Assembly: GCA_937871985.1 (NCBI GenBank)
Contig: CALMPB010000215.1
Location: 1 to 12,928, forward strand
DNA: 12,928 nucleotides
Source: an uncultured Burkholderiaceae bacterium
GTDB lineage: Bacteria; Pseudomonadota; Gammaproteobacteria; Burkholderiales; Burkholderiaceae
Reading direction: 5' to 3'
The position numbers were made by a program, and so were the translations under genes. The notes below the pieces were generated by a model. That model did not search any database. It worked only from the letters and a program-made list of their open reading frames with translations, and was not told the DNA's origin. Shown one piece after another: positions 1 to 6,457 of the stretch (positions are counted from its first letter, which is position 1; each line of letters starts with the position of its first letter).

Positions 1-119
1 GACTGCGCGGGAGGGGGGCTGAGGACGCCCGCCGCATCCTGGGCGGCGACGGCCATTGGGGCTGCAGCCTGGACGGCAAGGGCCAGCAAGGCAGGGATCA
101 CATATCCGGACTTACGCAT
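1..119 (-). CDS. traF: N-terminal fragment of exported protein, probably F-type TraF
   Basis: An ATG at 119-117 opens a reading frame that runs off the left edge without a stop. It encodes a basic start (MRKSGY) followed by a hydrophobic stretch (VIPALLALAVQAAAPMAVA) and a plausible signal peptidase I site before AQDAAG, so the product is exported to the periplasm. AGGAG at 133-129 lies 9 nt upstream of the ATG, and the start overlaps the stop of the previous gene by 8 nt, as elsewhere in this operon. In F-type systems the exported protein encoded shortly after TraN is TraF, a thioredoxin-fold-related pilus assembly factor that works with TraH and others. Only about 39 residues are visible and none are diagnostic, so the TraF name is inferred from position alone. 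An exported gene is well supported. Confidence 0.6.
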   Translation of the reverse strand, partial: MRKSGYVIPALLALAVQAAAPMAVAAQDAAGVLSPPPAQ

Positions 120-492
120 GGCCAGAATCTCCTGATGTATCTCCTGAAGGCGGGAGCAAGCTGAAAACGGCGGGAACGCGGTCGATCATGCGGATGCAAC
201 CGCCGTACAGCGTGGTCACGGCATGGATGCCGTCCTCGGTGAGAGCGCAGGTCTCGCTGCCGTCGGCGGCGGTCCTGATGAAGCCGCGCTCGGCCATGCT
301 GGAGAGCGCGTCCTCGATGTCGCGCATCCGCACGTCCTGGAGGAACCAGTCCGAGAGGATGGTGCGGATCTGCTCGCAATCCTGGACGACAGGACGGGTC
401 ATGGCCCTGGCGACGGCCAGTTCGAACACGGAAAGCTCCGGCACGATACGCTTGGCATGAATGTGCGTCACTGGTCTCATAGCGCCCGTCAT
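112..492 (-). CDS. small protein resembling a winged helix-turn-helix, function unknown
   Basis: This 126-residue protein has no signal peptide and no membrane segment, so it should be cytoplasmic, unlike nearly all its neighbours. I do not recognise the family. By eye it looks like a winged helix: helical stretches at about 21-31 and 41-50, a helix at 56-70 (MRDIEDALSSMAERG), then FIRTA, a short charged turn and ALTEDGIHAV at about 71-92. This is the pattern 'helix, GxI, wing, LTxxG' seen in PadR/MarR-type regulators. The ATG overlaps the traN stop as ATGA (4 nt), with AGGGG a few nt upstream. A second ATG at residue 5 is possible. It could be a regulator of the tra operon or a structural cytoplasmic protein that merely shares the fold pattern. 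The gene is confident; the fold assignment is tentative. Confidence 0.8.
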   Translation of the reverse strand: MTGAMRPVTHIHAKRIVPELSVFELAVARAMTRPVVQDCEQIRTILSDWFLQDVRMRDIEDALSSMAERGFIRTAADGSETCALTEDGIHAVTTLYGGCIRMIDRVPAVFSLLPPSGDTSGDSGHA

Positions 493-2333
493 ATCCCCTG
501 ATGAAGCTGATAATATTGCTCGATCTTCTCCTGGATCTCGATCGAGGTCTGGATCTCATCGGGCACTTTCGCAGCGTCGATGAACTCGTCGTAGACCTCG
601 TTGAAATCCATTTTCGAGAGATCGAGCTGCTGAAACTCTTCGATGCTGAAGCCCTTGCAATCGGGCTCCTTGGCCGTCCCCCAAGTCTTGCCGATCTGCT
701 CGCGCCCCTGCTCCTGCAGGACACGGCTGAGCTTGCTCTCGAAGCAGCAATAGCTCTTGCGCTTCGAGGTGCAGACCCCGAGCACCTTGTCGGAACAATA
801 GGTGCCGACGTAGTGGCACAGTCCCATCCGGTCCTTCACATCGAGCATCATCTCTTCGCTCGAACAAAGGAACATGGTCAGGAAAGGAGTGGCCAGCGCG
901 GCAACGGCGGCGGGGCCGCTCACGATCGCAGCCGCTCCGGCCGCGGTAGTGAGAAGGCCCGAGGTCTTACCTGCGCAGCAATTCACGAGCCCGAATACCG
1001 GCTTGTGGCATCCCGCCTGGTCTCCGTTGAACAGGGTCAGGGTGTCGGGATCGAACTCGCCTTTGACATTACCCATCGTCTGAACCGCGACCATGGCATC
1101 CTTGAATTCGGTCGAGGCTTCGCGTTCGACCTGGGTGCATTCGCCGTTGATGCAATAGAGATCACCAGCGCAGATCGAGGCAGGCGGATTGGAGCCGCCG
1201 GTGCTGGGCGTCGTGCAGACATAGACCATGTCGTAGACATTGCAGGAGCCGTCCGGGTTCTCGCTCAGGCATTCCTGATGGCTGAACTTGCATTCCGGCT
1301 TTGCTGCCAATTCGCCGCAGTCATTGGCGGCGCGGCGCTCGGTGCACTCGAAGGTACGCGTCCAGGCCCAGCATGGTTGGGTCACCGGCACGCCGTCGAT
1401 GATACGGGTTACCGGGTCACTGTCGCTGCACACTTCCGGTGTCTTCTCGGCGCACTGGGCATTGCCGGCAAAAGCGGAACAGGCGCTATCGTCTCGCACC
1501 ACCGACACGGATGCCGTTTCCGCCTTTTCGTACCAGGATTTTCCGGTGGCTCCGTAGATTGCCGGTTTTGCGCCGCTTAAAACCCCGTGACCCAGGACGT
1601 TGGCTTCAGCAGTGCATTCAATGATGTAAGGCTTGTATGCCGGGGTTTCGTATTTGCTGCAGTCCTTGGTCGGCGTGCCGCCATAATTGGCGACGTTGGC
1701 GCAGTATGGCGCTTGCTGCCCGGTATTTCTGCAGGTGCCGGCAGCGAACTCTTCCGCAAAGGTATCAAGGTCGTTCCAGGTCCCGAAACCGGTGCTGGCG
1801 TGATAGCGGTAGATGGTTGTCCTGGTGACTGTCGGAACGATTATCGGCCTACAAACCTCATTCTTCGTGAAGATCTGTTCGCCCTGGTTGCAGGTTTCAT
1901 AATAGGTGGAGCCGCTTGTCCCTGTATTGGGCAAGGGTTCACACGCGCCGGTGGATCCCCCCAATGCCACATCTGTCCCAAGGTAGCTTTGCGGATTATC
2001 CTCGATAAGCTTCGCAGAGGACAGATCGATTGTCGTGGGGTCGAATTCCGGCCGGGCCGGATCGATGACCACCTGATAGTTTGGATCGGAGTAGCGCTGG
2101 GAAACGCCCGCGTCCGTCAGGCCCTCTTCGTCATCGAGGTATTTCGAGGCATCGAAGTCGGTCCCACCGAAGCCGGGTACGTTGTTCTGCGCACCATTCT
2201 GAAGCACGGTGCCCGAGGAACCGTCGCGGATCGATTTGGCAAAATCCTCCGCATCCTTTGCCGTTTGGGCCTGAGCAACCCCGCAGCCCACCACAAGGGC
2301 GCCGGCGAGCATCAAGGTGAGCCACGGCTTCAC
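489..2333 (-). CDS. traN: TraN, outer-membrane mating-pair stabilisation protein
   Basis: TraN is the large outer-membrane protein that stabilises mating pairs by contacting the recipient surface. From the GTG at 2333 the product is 614 residues, close to the ~600 of F TraN. The start was chosen because it begins a clear signal peptide (MKPWLTLMLAGALVVGCGVAQA), overlaps the trbC stop as GTGA, and has GGCAGG 6 nt upstream; the frame is open further upstream, but that part is inside trbC. After the signal the N-terminus (DAEDFAKSIRDG, NVPGF, KYLDDEEG) matches the conserved TraN beginning. I count 30 cysteines in the mature part, consistent with a heavily disulfide-bonded protein. The central region should be the variable, receptor-specifying part. 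The Cys in the signal peptide also fits a lipobox, which leaves the processing route uncertain. Confidence 0.95.
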   Translation of the reverse strand: MKPWLTLMLAGALVVGCGVAQAQTAKDAEDFAKSIRDGSSGTVLQNGAQNNVPGFGGTDFDASKYLDDEEGLTDAGVSQRYSDPNYQVVIDPARPEFDPTTIDLSSAKLIEDNPQSYLGTDVALGGSTGACEPLPNTGTSGSTYYETCNQGEQIFTKNEVCRPIIVPTVTRTTIYRYHASTGFGTWNDLDTFAEEFAAGTCRNTGQQAPYCANVANYGGTPTKDCSKYETPAYKPYIIECTAEANVLGHGVLSGAKPAIYGATGKSWYEKAETASVSVVRDDSACSAFAGNAQCAEKTPEVCSDSDPVTRIIDGVPVTQPCWAWTRTFECTERRAANDCGELAAKPECKFSHQECLSENPDGSCNVYDMVYVCTTPSTGGSNPPASICAGDLYCINGECTQVEREASTEFKDAMVAVQTMGNVKGEFDPDTLTLFNGDQAGCHKPVFGLVNCCAGKTSGLLTTAAGAAAIVSGPAAVAALATPFLTMFLCSSEEMMLDVKDRMGLCHYVGTYCSDKVLGVCTSKRKSYCCFESKLSRVLQEQGREQIGKTWGTAKEPDCKGFSIEEFQQLDLSKMDFNEVYDEFIDAAKVPDEIQTSIEIQEKIEQYYQLHQGI

Positions 2334-3085
2334 TGACGGCCTGCCAGGTTTGCAAGCGCCACCTTGGCAGCGGGCGCCCCAGGGCCGTTTGCATCGGTGA
2401 AGGTCTGCAGCGCGTAGGACAACGGCACATTGCCGGAAATGCGGTCGTGCGGCGGCGGCGGCGTTACACAATCGAGCTGGTCGCAGGGCTCGAACATGCT
2501 GGCGGCAGACACGATGGTCGGTACGCGATTGACATGAAAGGCCCGGAACAGCCGGGGATCGATGGCGATATTGGACGCATCCTTCTGGTCGACGACCTTG
2601 GAAAGACCGGCCACGAAAGCCTTGGCGCCTTCCCTGGAGAACCCGCGCATGACGACGATGCCGCCAGCGCGCGTGGTATCGGCGATCGTGCGGCGCAGCG
2701 CCTCCTCGGGCATCGAGAGGCTGACGAAGGCCATGACGAGCGGGGTGGTCTTGGGCCCGGCCACGTTGCTCTTGGCACCGGCGACCATCTCGTCGAGATC
2801 GATGGGGCCGCCCTTCGCCCCACCTGCGATGTTCGAGACGTCCAGATCGGCAATGCGATCATAGGCATCATTGGCCACGGCTTGAGCCGCGGTCGATTGA
2901 TCCGCAGCATCTTGGGGCCCACCCTGTCCGCGCACGAAATCGACCAGCGACTGTGCATCGTCCTGCGAGGCTTCGCCGCGTGCTTCCGCCTTTTGAAGAT
3001 CCAGGCCTTCGATGGTCTGCGCCAATGCCGCGCTTACAAGCCCGACCGCGAGAACACCGCCAATAGTCAGAAGGGATTTGCGCAT
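2330..3085 (-). CDS. trbC: TrbC, F-type periplasmic pilus assembly protein
   Basis: TrbC is a periplasmic protein needed for F-pilus assembly and works with TraW, either as a partner or fused to it in some systems. The ATG at 3085 gives 251 residues, somewhat longer than F TrbC (about 210). It begins with a standard signal peptide (MRKSLLTIGGVLAVGLVSAALA, cut before QTIEGL). The core carries the family signature: FVSLSMPEEALRR, then GGIVVMRGF, then AFHVNRVPTIV, a thioredoxin-like arrangement lacking a CXXC. There is an acidic, Ala-rich linker between the signal and the core. The frame is open further upstream, but that part lies in traU and lacks a signal peptide. The gap after traU is 11 nt, the largest in the window, and the traU stop is part of the ribosome-binding site. 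Confidence 0.94.
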   Translation of the reverse strand: MRKSLLTIGGVLAVGLVSAALAQTIEGLDLQKAEARGEASQDDAQSLVDFVRGQGGPQDAADQSTAAQAVANDAYDRIADLDVSNIAGGAKGGPIDLDEMVAGAKSNVAGPKTTPLVMAFVSLSMPEEALRRTIADTTRAGGIVVMRGFSREGAKAFVAGLSKVVDQKDASNIAIDPRLFRAFHVNRVPTIVSAASMFEPCDQLDCVTPPPPHDRISGNVPLSYALQTFTDANGPGAPAAKVALANLAGRQ

Positions 3086-3093
3086 GGGTTCAT

Positions 3094-3099
3094 ACCTCA
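3094..3099 (-). promoter_or_regulatory. ribosome-binding site of trbC overlapping the traU stop
   Basis: TGAGGT on the minus strand contains the traU stop codon TGA and sits 8 nt before the ATG of trbC at 3085. It decides the trbC start and suggests that termination on traU feeds initiation on trbC. Confidence 0.7.
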
Positions 3100-4104
3100 C
3101 AAAACGCAGCAATTGCGCTTCCTCCACAGGAGAAAGCCCATGTCCTCACCCTTCACCGGGTAAGTGCGGGCAGCGCGCGGGAGCAGGACGGAACCGCCGA
3201 TCGGCGAGCAGGATTCGCGCCCGGAAACCATCGGCGTCGGATTGACCTGCTGCAGGCGGTACTGGCTCTTTTTGAGGATCGGCATGATGTATTTGCCGCA
3301 TAGCCCCTTGGAGCCCGACGTTCCCCAGCCCAGCGCCTGGCGGTGCATCTTGTAGACCATGCGCTCGGCCGCCAGACGGCCCGATTGCGTCATGCCGACG
3401 CTCGCGCCGATGTTGCCGTTCATGGGGTACATCGAGCCCTGACAGCCCGAGCACCAGAACAGCGGATCAAGCGGCAGCGCGGCCGTTGCAGCTACACAGT
3501 CCGCTGCACAGGCAGCCTGAGCCAGCGGATTGGCGAAGATCAGCGCTTCGGGATTGATGAGCGTCGTCAATGCATCGTCCTGCCAGAGCGGGTCGATCTC
3601 GGTCATGTAGGCAATGTCGAAGCTGGCCTGCTCGAAGCACAGGAAATCGGTCAGGATCTCCATCCAGTAGAGCAGCGGATAGACGTAATAGTGGACGTGA
3701 TACTTGGCCGTGTCCGTCCCGCCATTCGAGCCGGTATTGGCTGCATAGCCGCCGCCCATGGAAAGGCCGGGGTTGAGCTTGATACCGCCCAGGTTCGGGA
3801 AGCAGAACGGCTTGGTCGTCACGTCTATGAGACGTGCCGGCTCCCAGAACCCCATCGCAACGCCAATGCGCGGAATGGGGGAGCCGCAAAAACAGATAGG
3901 TGAAGCCGGATTGTTGGTGTCCGCGCGAGAGGATGGCCAGATTTTGAGGGCGCCGACCGAGAGCGGGAACATGCAGCCCCAGCACACATCGGTGATCGGA
4001 TTGACGAACGAGCCCGAGCAGCTTGCGGCCGGAACCTGCGCCTTCGCAGACCCGGGCAGGAACAGGAACAGGCCAATGAGGATCTGGAGCAGCCACTTAT
4101 TCAT
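3097..4104 (-). CDS. traU: TraU, periplasmic pilus assembly / DNA transfer protein
   Basis: TraU is a periplasmic protein of F-type systems needed for DNA transfer and contributing to pilus assembly. From the ATG at 4104 it is 335 residues, almost the length of F TraU (~330). The signal peptide MNKWLLQILIGLFLFLPGSAKA is followed by the family hallmark C29-x3-FVNPITDVCWGC-MFP. Other conserved-looking Cys motifs are ICFCGSP, FWCSGCQG and the C-terminal RNCCVL. I count 15 cysteines in the mature chain, which fits dependence on a periplasmic disulfide system. The frame is open upstream to 4194, but that extension has no signal and lies inside the preceding gene. GGAG at 4117-4114 is 9 nt upstream of the chosen ATG, and the start overlaps the preceding gene by 8 nt. 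Confidence 0.96.
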   Translation of the reverse strand: MNKWLLQILIGLFLFLPGSAKAQVPAASCSGSFVNPITDVCWGCMFPLSVGALKIWPSSRADTNNPASPICFCGSPIPRIGVAMGFWEPARLIDVTTKPFCFPNLGGIKLNPGLSMGGGYAANTGSNGGTDTAKYHVHYYVYPLLYWMEILTDFLCFEQASFDIAYMTEIDPLWQDDALTTLINPEALIFANPLAQAACAADCVAATAALPLDPLFWCSGCQGSMYPMNGNIGASVGMTQSGRLAAERMVYKMHRQALGWGTSGSKGLCGKYIMPILKKSQYRLQQVNPTPMVSGRESCSPIGGSVLLPRAARTYPVKGEDMGFLLWRKRNCCVL

Positions 4105-4372
4105 TGCGCCAGTCTCCGGAGCGGAGCCAGGCATCATCGGCCGCATTCTTGGCGCTGAACCAGAAAGCCCCCTGGATAGAGAGGAAGACGACAAGCCCGG
4201 CGAACAGGGCCGGCGCCCCGCCGCCGATGAGGCGCGTGATCGGCGTCCACAGCAGCGTCAGCCCCGCCAGGATTCCGGCTCCGGCGATGAGGCGCCGCCG
4301 CGCAGCGCGAAGCTCTGGCGTTTCCGGAGCAGCCATGGGTGCGGGCAGCCTTTTGCGGAGCCAATCGATCAT
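4097..4372 (-). CDS. small two-helix inner-membrane protein of the tra operon, unassigned
   Basis: This 91-residue protein starts with an ATG that overlaps the traW stop as ATGA and is preceded by a purine-rich AAGGAAGGGAAGGG stretch. It has an amphipathic basic N-terminus (DWLRKRLP, RAARRR), hydrophobic segments at about 28-44 and 53-73, and a short charged tail (DDAWLRSGDWRNE). The positive residues before the first helix suggest both ends are cytoplasmic. I do not recognise it. F itself encodes no protein between traW and traU, though it has small two-helix membrane proteins elsewhere, such as TrbE. Its tight coupling on both sides argues that it is a real operon member. Possible roles are pilus assembly or entry exclusion, but nothing in the sequence decides this. 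Confidence 0.85.
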   Translation of the reverse strand: MIDWLRKRLPAPMAAPETPELRAARRRLIAGAGILAGLTLLWTPITRLIGGGAPALFAGLVVFLSIQGAFWFSAKNAADDAWLRSGDWRNE

Positions 4373-5025
4373 GCGCCCTTCCCTTCCTTTATCGCGACTT
4401 CGCGCACGATGAGGATCCGGCCACTCTGTTCGACAGAGGCGGGCGTGTGCTCGATGCCGAACTTGGCGGTGAGCGAGCCTTCCTGATCGAAGTAGAAGCG
4501 GCGCTGGTTGGCCTTCATCAGATCGAAGGGCGAGCCTTTGACCATGATGACCTTGGCTTTGAGATCATCCCCCTGCGCCATCGCCCAGGCCACTTCTTCC
4601 GGGCGGTCACCGTTGATGAACACCAGCTTCTGCTTCAGGCCGATGCGGTCGAGCGGGTTGATGCGCTGGCCGGCTGCCGCGATGAGGTTGCCCTTATGGT
4701 CGCGGATGTCGTTTTCGATCGTGACGGTGGGGTCGTATTCCCACGTCTTGTCCTCGATCGCGCCGACAATCCCGGCGACCGGCGTTGGGCGCTGGACTTT
4801 GGCCTTCACCCGCTCGGCAAAGCGGGCATTGAGTTCGTCGAGCTTGCCCGTCGCCTTGGCGGTCTCGAGACGGCCGCGGATCACTTCGAGAAGATCAGGC
4901 TCGGCAATCGGCCAGGCCTGACCCATCTGGCCGTGATCGACGGCGCCGGCAGGGTGCTGCCCGGGCAGGAAGGTGCCGGCAAGGCCTCCAACGATCGCCG
5001 CGCAGGCGTAAGCAAGCAGTTTCAC
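4369..5025 (-). CDS. traW: TraW, periplasmic pilus assembly protein
   Basis: TraW is a periplasmic F-pilus assembly protein that cooperates with TrbC. The start is taken as the GTG at 5025, which overlaps the preceding stop as GTGA and has GGGGAG 9 nt upstream. It opens directly on a signal peptide (MKLLAYACAAIVGGLAGTF..., cut at about residue 28), giving 218 residues, near the usual ~210. A GTG further upstream at 5064 would bury the signal. Family features visible are GQAWPIAEPDLLEVI near the mature N-terminus, the INPLDRIGLKQKLVFINGD segment and, near the end, RFYFDQEGSLTAKFGIEHTPASVEQSG, where FGI.HTPA is the TraW hallmark. The ending overlaps the next gene by 4 nt. Confidence 0.95.
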   Translation of the reverse strand: MKLLAYACAAIVGGLAGTFLPGQHPAGAVDHGQMGQAWPIAEPDLLEVIRGRLETAKATGKLDELNARFAERVKAKVQRPTPVAGIVGAIEDKTWEYDPTVTIENDIRDHKGNLIAAAGQRINPLDRIGLKQKLVFINGDRPEEVAWAMAQGDDLKAKVIMVKGSPFDLMKANQRRFYFDQEGSLTAKFGIEHTPASVEQSGRILIVREVAIKEGKGA

Positions 5026-5582
5026 AGGATCGGGCTCCCCACACCTGCCAGGCGATTGCGGCACACAAAGCCGATCGCGGCGTAGCGACTGTCGAACCCG
5101 TCCTTGTGATCGCTGCCGGCATAGACGCAGCCTTCCGGAATCTTCCCAAGCGGGCCTGCCGGCAGGGGATCACCTTTGCGCGTAACCGGCTTCAGCGTTG
5201 CCACCTTGTGGCCATTGATCAGCACGTCGGCGCCTGAACGGCTGACGATATCGCCGGGAACGCCATAGGCGACCTTGGCGAACGCGGAGGGCTTCTCGCC
5301 AAAATACTTGAGCACGAGAGGATCGCGGCCCGGGTTGAAGACAACGTATTCCCCGCGCCTTGGAAAGCGGCCAGCTTCCACCAGAAACGCCCAGTTGGGC
5401 AGGCTCTCGCTCTGGTTGATCATGAAGGCGTGGGTCTTGCTCCAGTGAGAGAGGTTCTGGAAGGCGAGGCCGCCGACCAAGATCACGCCGATCGCGATCA
5501 GCTTCCTGCGAAAGCCGCTGCTGCGGGCTTCTGCCCGCGTTTCAGCACAAGCTTCAGCGGCAGGCTTACTGAGCGTCGCCAC
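5022..5582 (-). CDS. S26-family signal peptidase of the conjugation system (TraF/TrhF type)
   Basis: This 186-residue protein is a serine peptidase of family S26. It has one membrane anchor at about residues 26-42 with a basic segment before it (GFRRK), then INQSESLPNW, in which S60 occupies the catalytic serine position of the RP4 TraF-type motif N-x-S/T-x-S-x-P. FAKVAYGVPGD follows, with K103 as the expected general base. Towards the end GFDSRYAAIG resembles the last S26 box. RP4 TraF and IncH TrhF are the closest known types; these mature the conjugative pilin, while F uses host LepB. It is not the F-plasmid TraF, which is unrelated despite the name. The GTG start at 5582 has AGGAG 6 nt upstream and overlaps trbI by 17 nt. 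The pilin as substrate is inference. Confidence 0.9.
   Translation of the reverse strand: MATLSKPAAEACAETRAEARSSGFRRKLIAIGVILVGGLAFQNLSHWSKTHAFMINQSESLPNWAFLVEAGRFPRRGEYVVFNPGRDPLVLKYFGEKPSAFAKVAYGVPGDIVSRSGADVLINGHKVATLKPVTRKGDPLPAGPLGKIPEGCVYAGSDHKDGFDSRYAAIGFVCRNRLAGVGSPIL
5035..5040 (-). promoter_or_regulatory. ribosome-binding site selecting the traW GTG start
   Basis: GGGGAG on the minus strand lies 9 nt before the GTG at 5025. It favours that GTG, which opens on the signal peptide, over the GTG at 5064. Confidence 0.65.
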
Positions 5583-6126
5583 CGGCCGCTCCTATCGCAG
5601 GTTGGGCAGCACCGGGGGCACCGTTTGCGGCGAGGTAGGCCTGCATATCCTGCTGGACCGGCGCGGCTGCGACCTTGGGCATCGGCACCTTGGCATAGAC
5701 CGCCCGCTTAACCTCGTCCGTGACGTCGGGCATGTCACCGCCGATCACGGCTTCGTTCACCAGAACGACCTTGCCGGACTTGCCGAGGCTCGCCACGGCC
5801 TTGTCGAGTTCGCCCATGAAAGCTGTGGTCGCTGCCGCCGCGCTGCGCTCGTCGCTGCCCGAGCGCGCCTGTGCCTGCAGGTACTCGGTGATAACGCCCT
5901 GCAGCTGCAGCTTGACGAACTTGCCCTGGTCCTGCGCGGGATCGACGATGCTCTTGGTGACCCAGGCGCCCCAGGAAACCGCGCCAACGAGCGCGGCGAC
6001 CGTCAGGATCTCCTTCACCGAGACGCCGCGTTTGGCCGCCCTTGCAACCGGGCGCTTAGCTGGAGCCGCGACCGGCGCGCTCTCGATCTCAGCGAACATC
6101 GGCTCATCGTGTCGCACATCAGACAT
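5566..6126 (-). CDS. trbI: TrbI, F-type inner-membrane pilus outgrowth/retraction protein
   Basis: TrbI of F is an inner-membrane protein with a short cytoplasmic tail and a periplasmic domain; its loss alters pilus length and retraction. This protein is 186 residues from the ATG at 6126, longer than F TrbI (128), mostly because of an Ala/Pro-rich basic N-terminal extension (about residues 15-38). One membrane helix follows at about 39-57. The diagnostic part is the periplasmic segment KVVLVNEAVIGGDMPDVTDEV, closely matching the F pattern of a hydrophobic strand, 'AV.qGa.PDiT.e'. The C-terminus has an Ala/Gly/Gln-rich tail. AGGGA 8 nt upstream fits the ATG; a TTG at 6132 would be too close to it. 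The start overlaps the preceding gene by 8 nt. Confidence 0.88.
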   Translation of the reverse strand: MSDVRHDEPMFAEIESAPVAAPAKRPVARAAKRGVSVKEILTVAALVGAVSWGAWVTKSIVDPAQDQGKFVKLQLQGVITEYLQAQARSGSDERSAAAATTAFMGELDKAVASLGKSGKVVLVNEAVIGGDMPDVTDEVKRAVYAKVPMPKVAAAPVQQDMQAYLAANGAPGAAQPAIGAAGGDAQ

Positions 6127-6457
6127 CGGCAAATTCCCTGGTTAGAAGCTGGCGCAGCGAATGGCGGCGGAAATAGCCCGACAGGCAGAATGCTGCGGCC
6201 ATGCTGCCCAACAGCAGCACATCAAACTGATGCTGGCGCTCGGTACCGGCGACGATGTAGCGCGAGGACAGGTTCGCCAGATGGTGCATCGTGCCGACGA
6301 TCGTGAAGTTGCCGAGCGCGAAACCGGTGGCGAGCACGGCGCCAAAGGCGACGAGGAAGTTGATCGACATCCAGCCCACAAGGCGCAGAATGGTTGCCAA
6401 TACCGCTTGACCGGTCTGCCTTGCCCTGCCGGCCGAAGGGAGGCGCAGCGCAGTCAT
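6119..6457 (-). CDS. small two-helix membrane protein between traC and trbI, unassigned
   Basis: The ATG overlaps the traC stop as ATGA, and GGAGG stands 7 nt upstream, the strongest ribosome-binding site in the window, so this is almost certainly translated. The product has 112 residues: a basic N-terminus (RLPSAGRARQ), a hydrophobic segment at about 25-48, a loop containing HHLANLSSRYIV and GTERQHQ, a second hydrophobic segment at about 78-94 and a basic tail (YFRRHSLRQLL). Charge distribution suggests both termini are cytoplasmic, leaving a periplasmic loop of about 30 residues. I do not recognise a family, and F has no obvious counterpart at this exact place. It may be a lineage-specific subunit or an accessory of the TraC/TrbI inner-membrane platform; that is inferred from position only. 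Confidence 0.85.
   Translation of the reverse strand: MTALRLPSAGRARQTGQAVLATILRLVGWMSINFLVAFGAVLATGFALGNFTIVGTMHHLANLSSRYIVAGTERQHQFDVLLLGSMAAAFCLSGYFRRHSLRQLLTREFADV

Noticed and set aside
501..1580. A 359-codon open frame on the plus strand opposite traN
   Set aside because: Same shadow effect; the translation has low-complexity Leu/Asp/Arg composition and the minus strand encodes an unmistakable TraN.
1587..2336. A 249-codon plus-strand frame opposite the 5' part of traN
   Set aside because: No ribosome-binding or domain signal, and it lies entirely within the traN coding region on the other strand.
2334..2471. Extension of traN upstream to an earlier start
   Set aside because: The extension is Arg/Cys/Ala-rich, lies inside trbC, and would bury the signal peptide that starts exactly at the GTG overlapping the trbC stop.
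4105..4194. Upstream extension of traU
   Set aside because: It lies inside the preceding small gene, carries no signal features, and the ATG at 4104 opens directly on a perfect signal peptide.
4369..4372. The very short overlap ATGA between traW and the following small gene as a possible programmed frameshift
   Set aside because: Overlaps of this kind occur at several junctions here and are ordinary translational coupling; there is no slippery sequence beside it.
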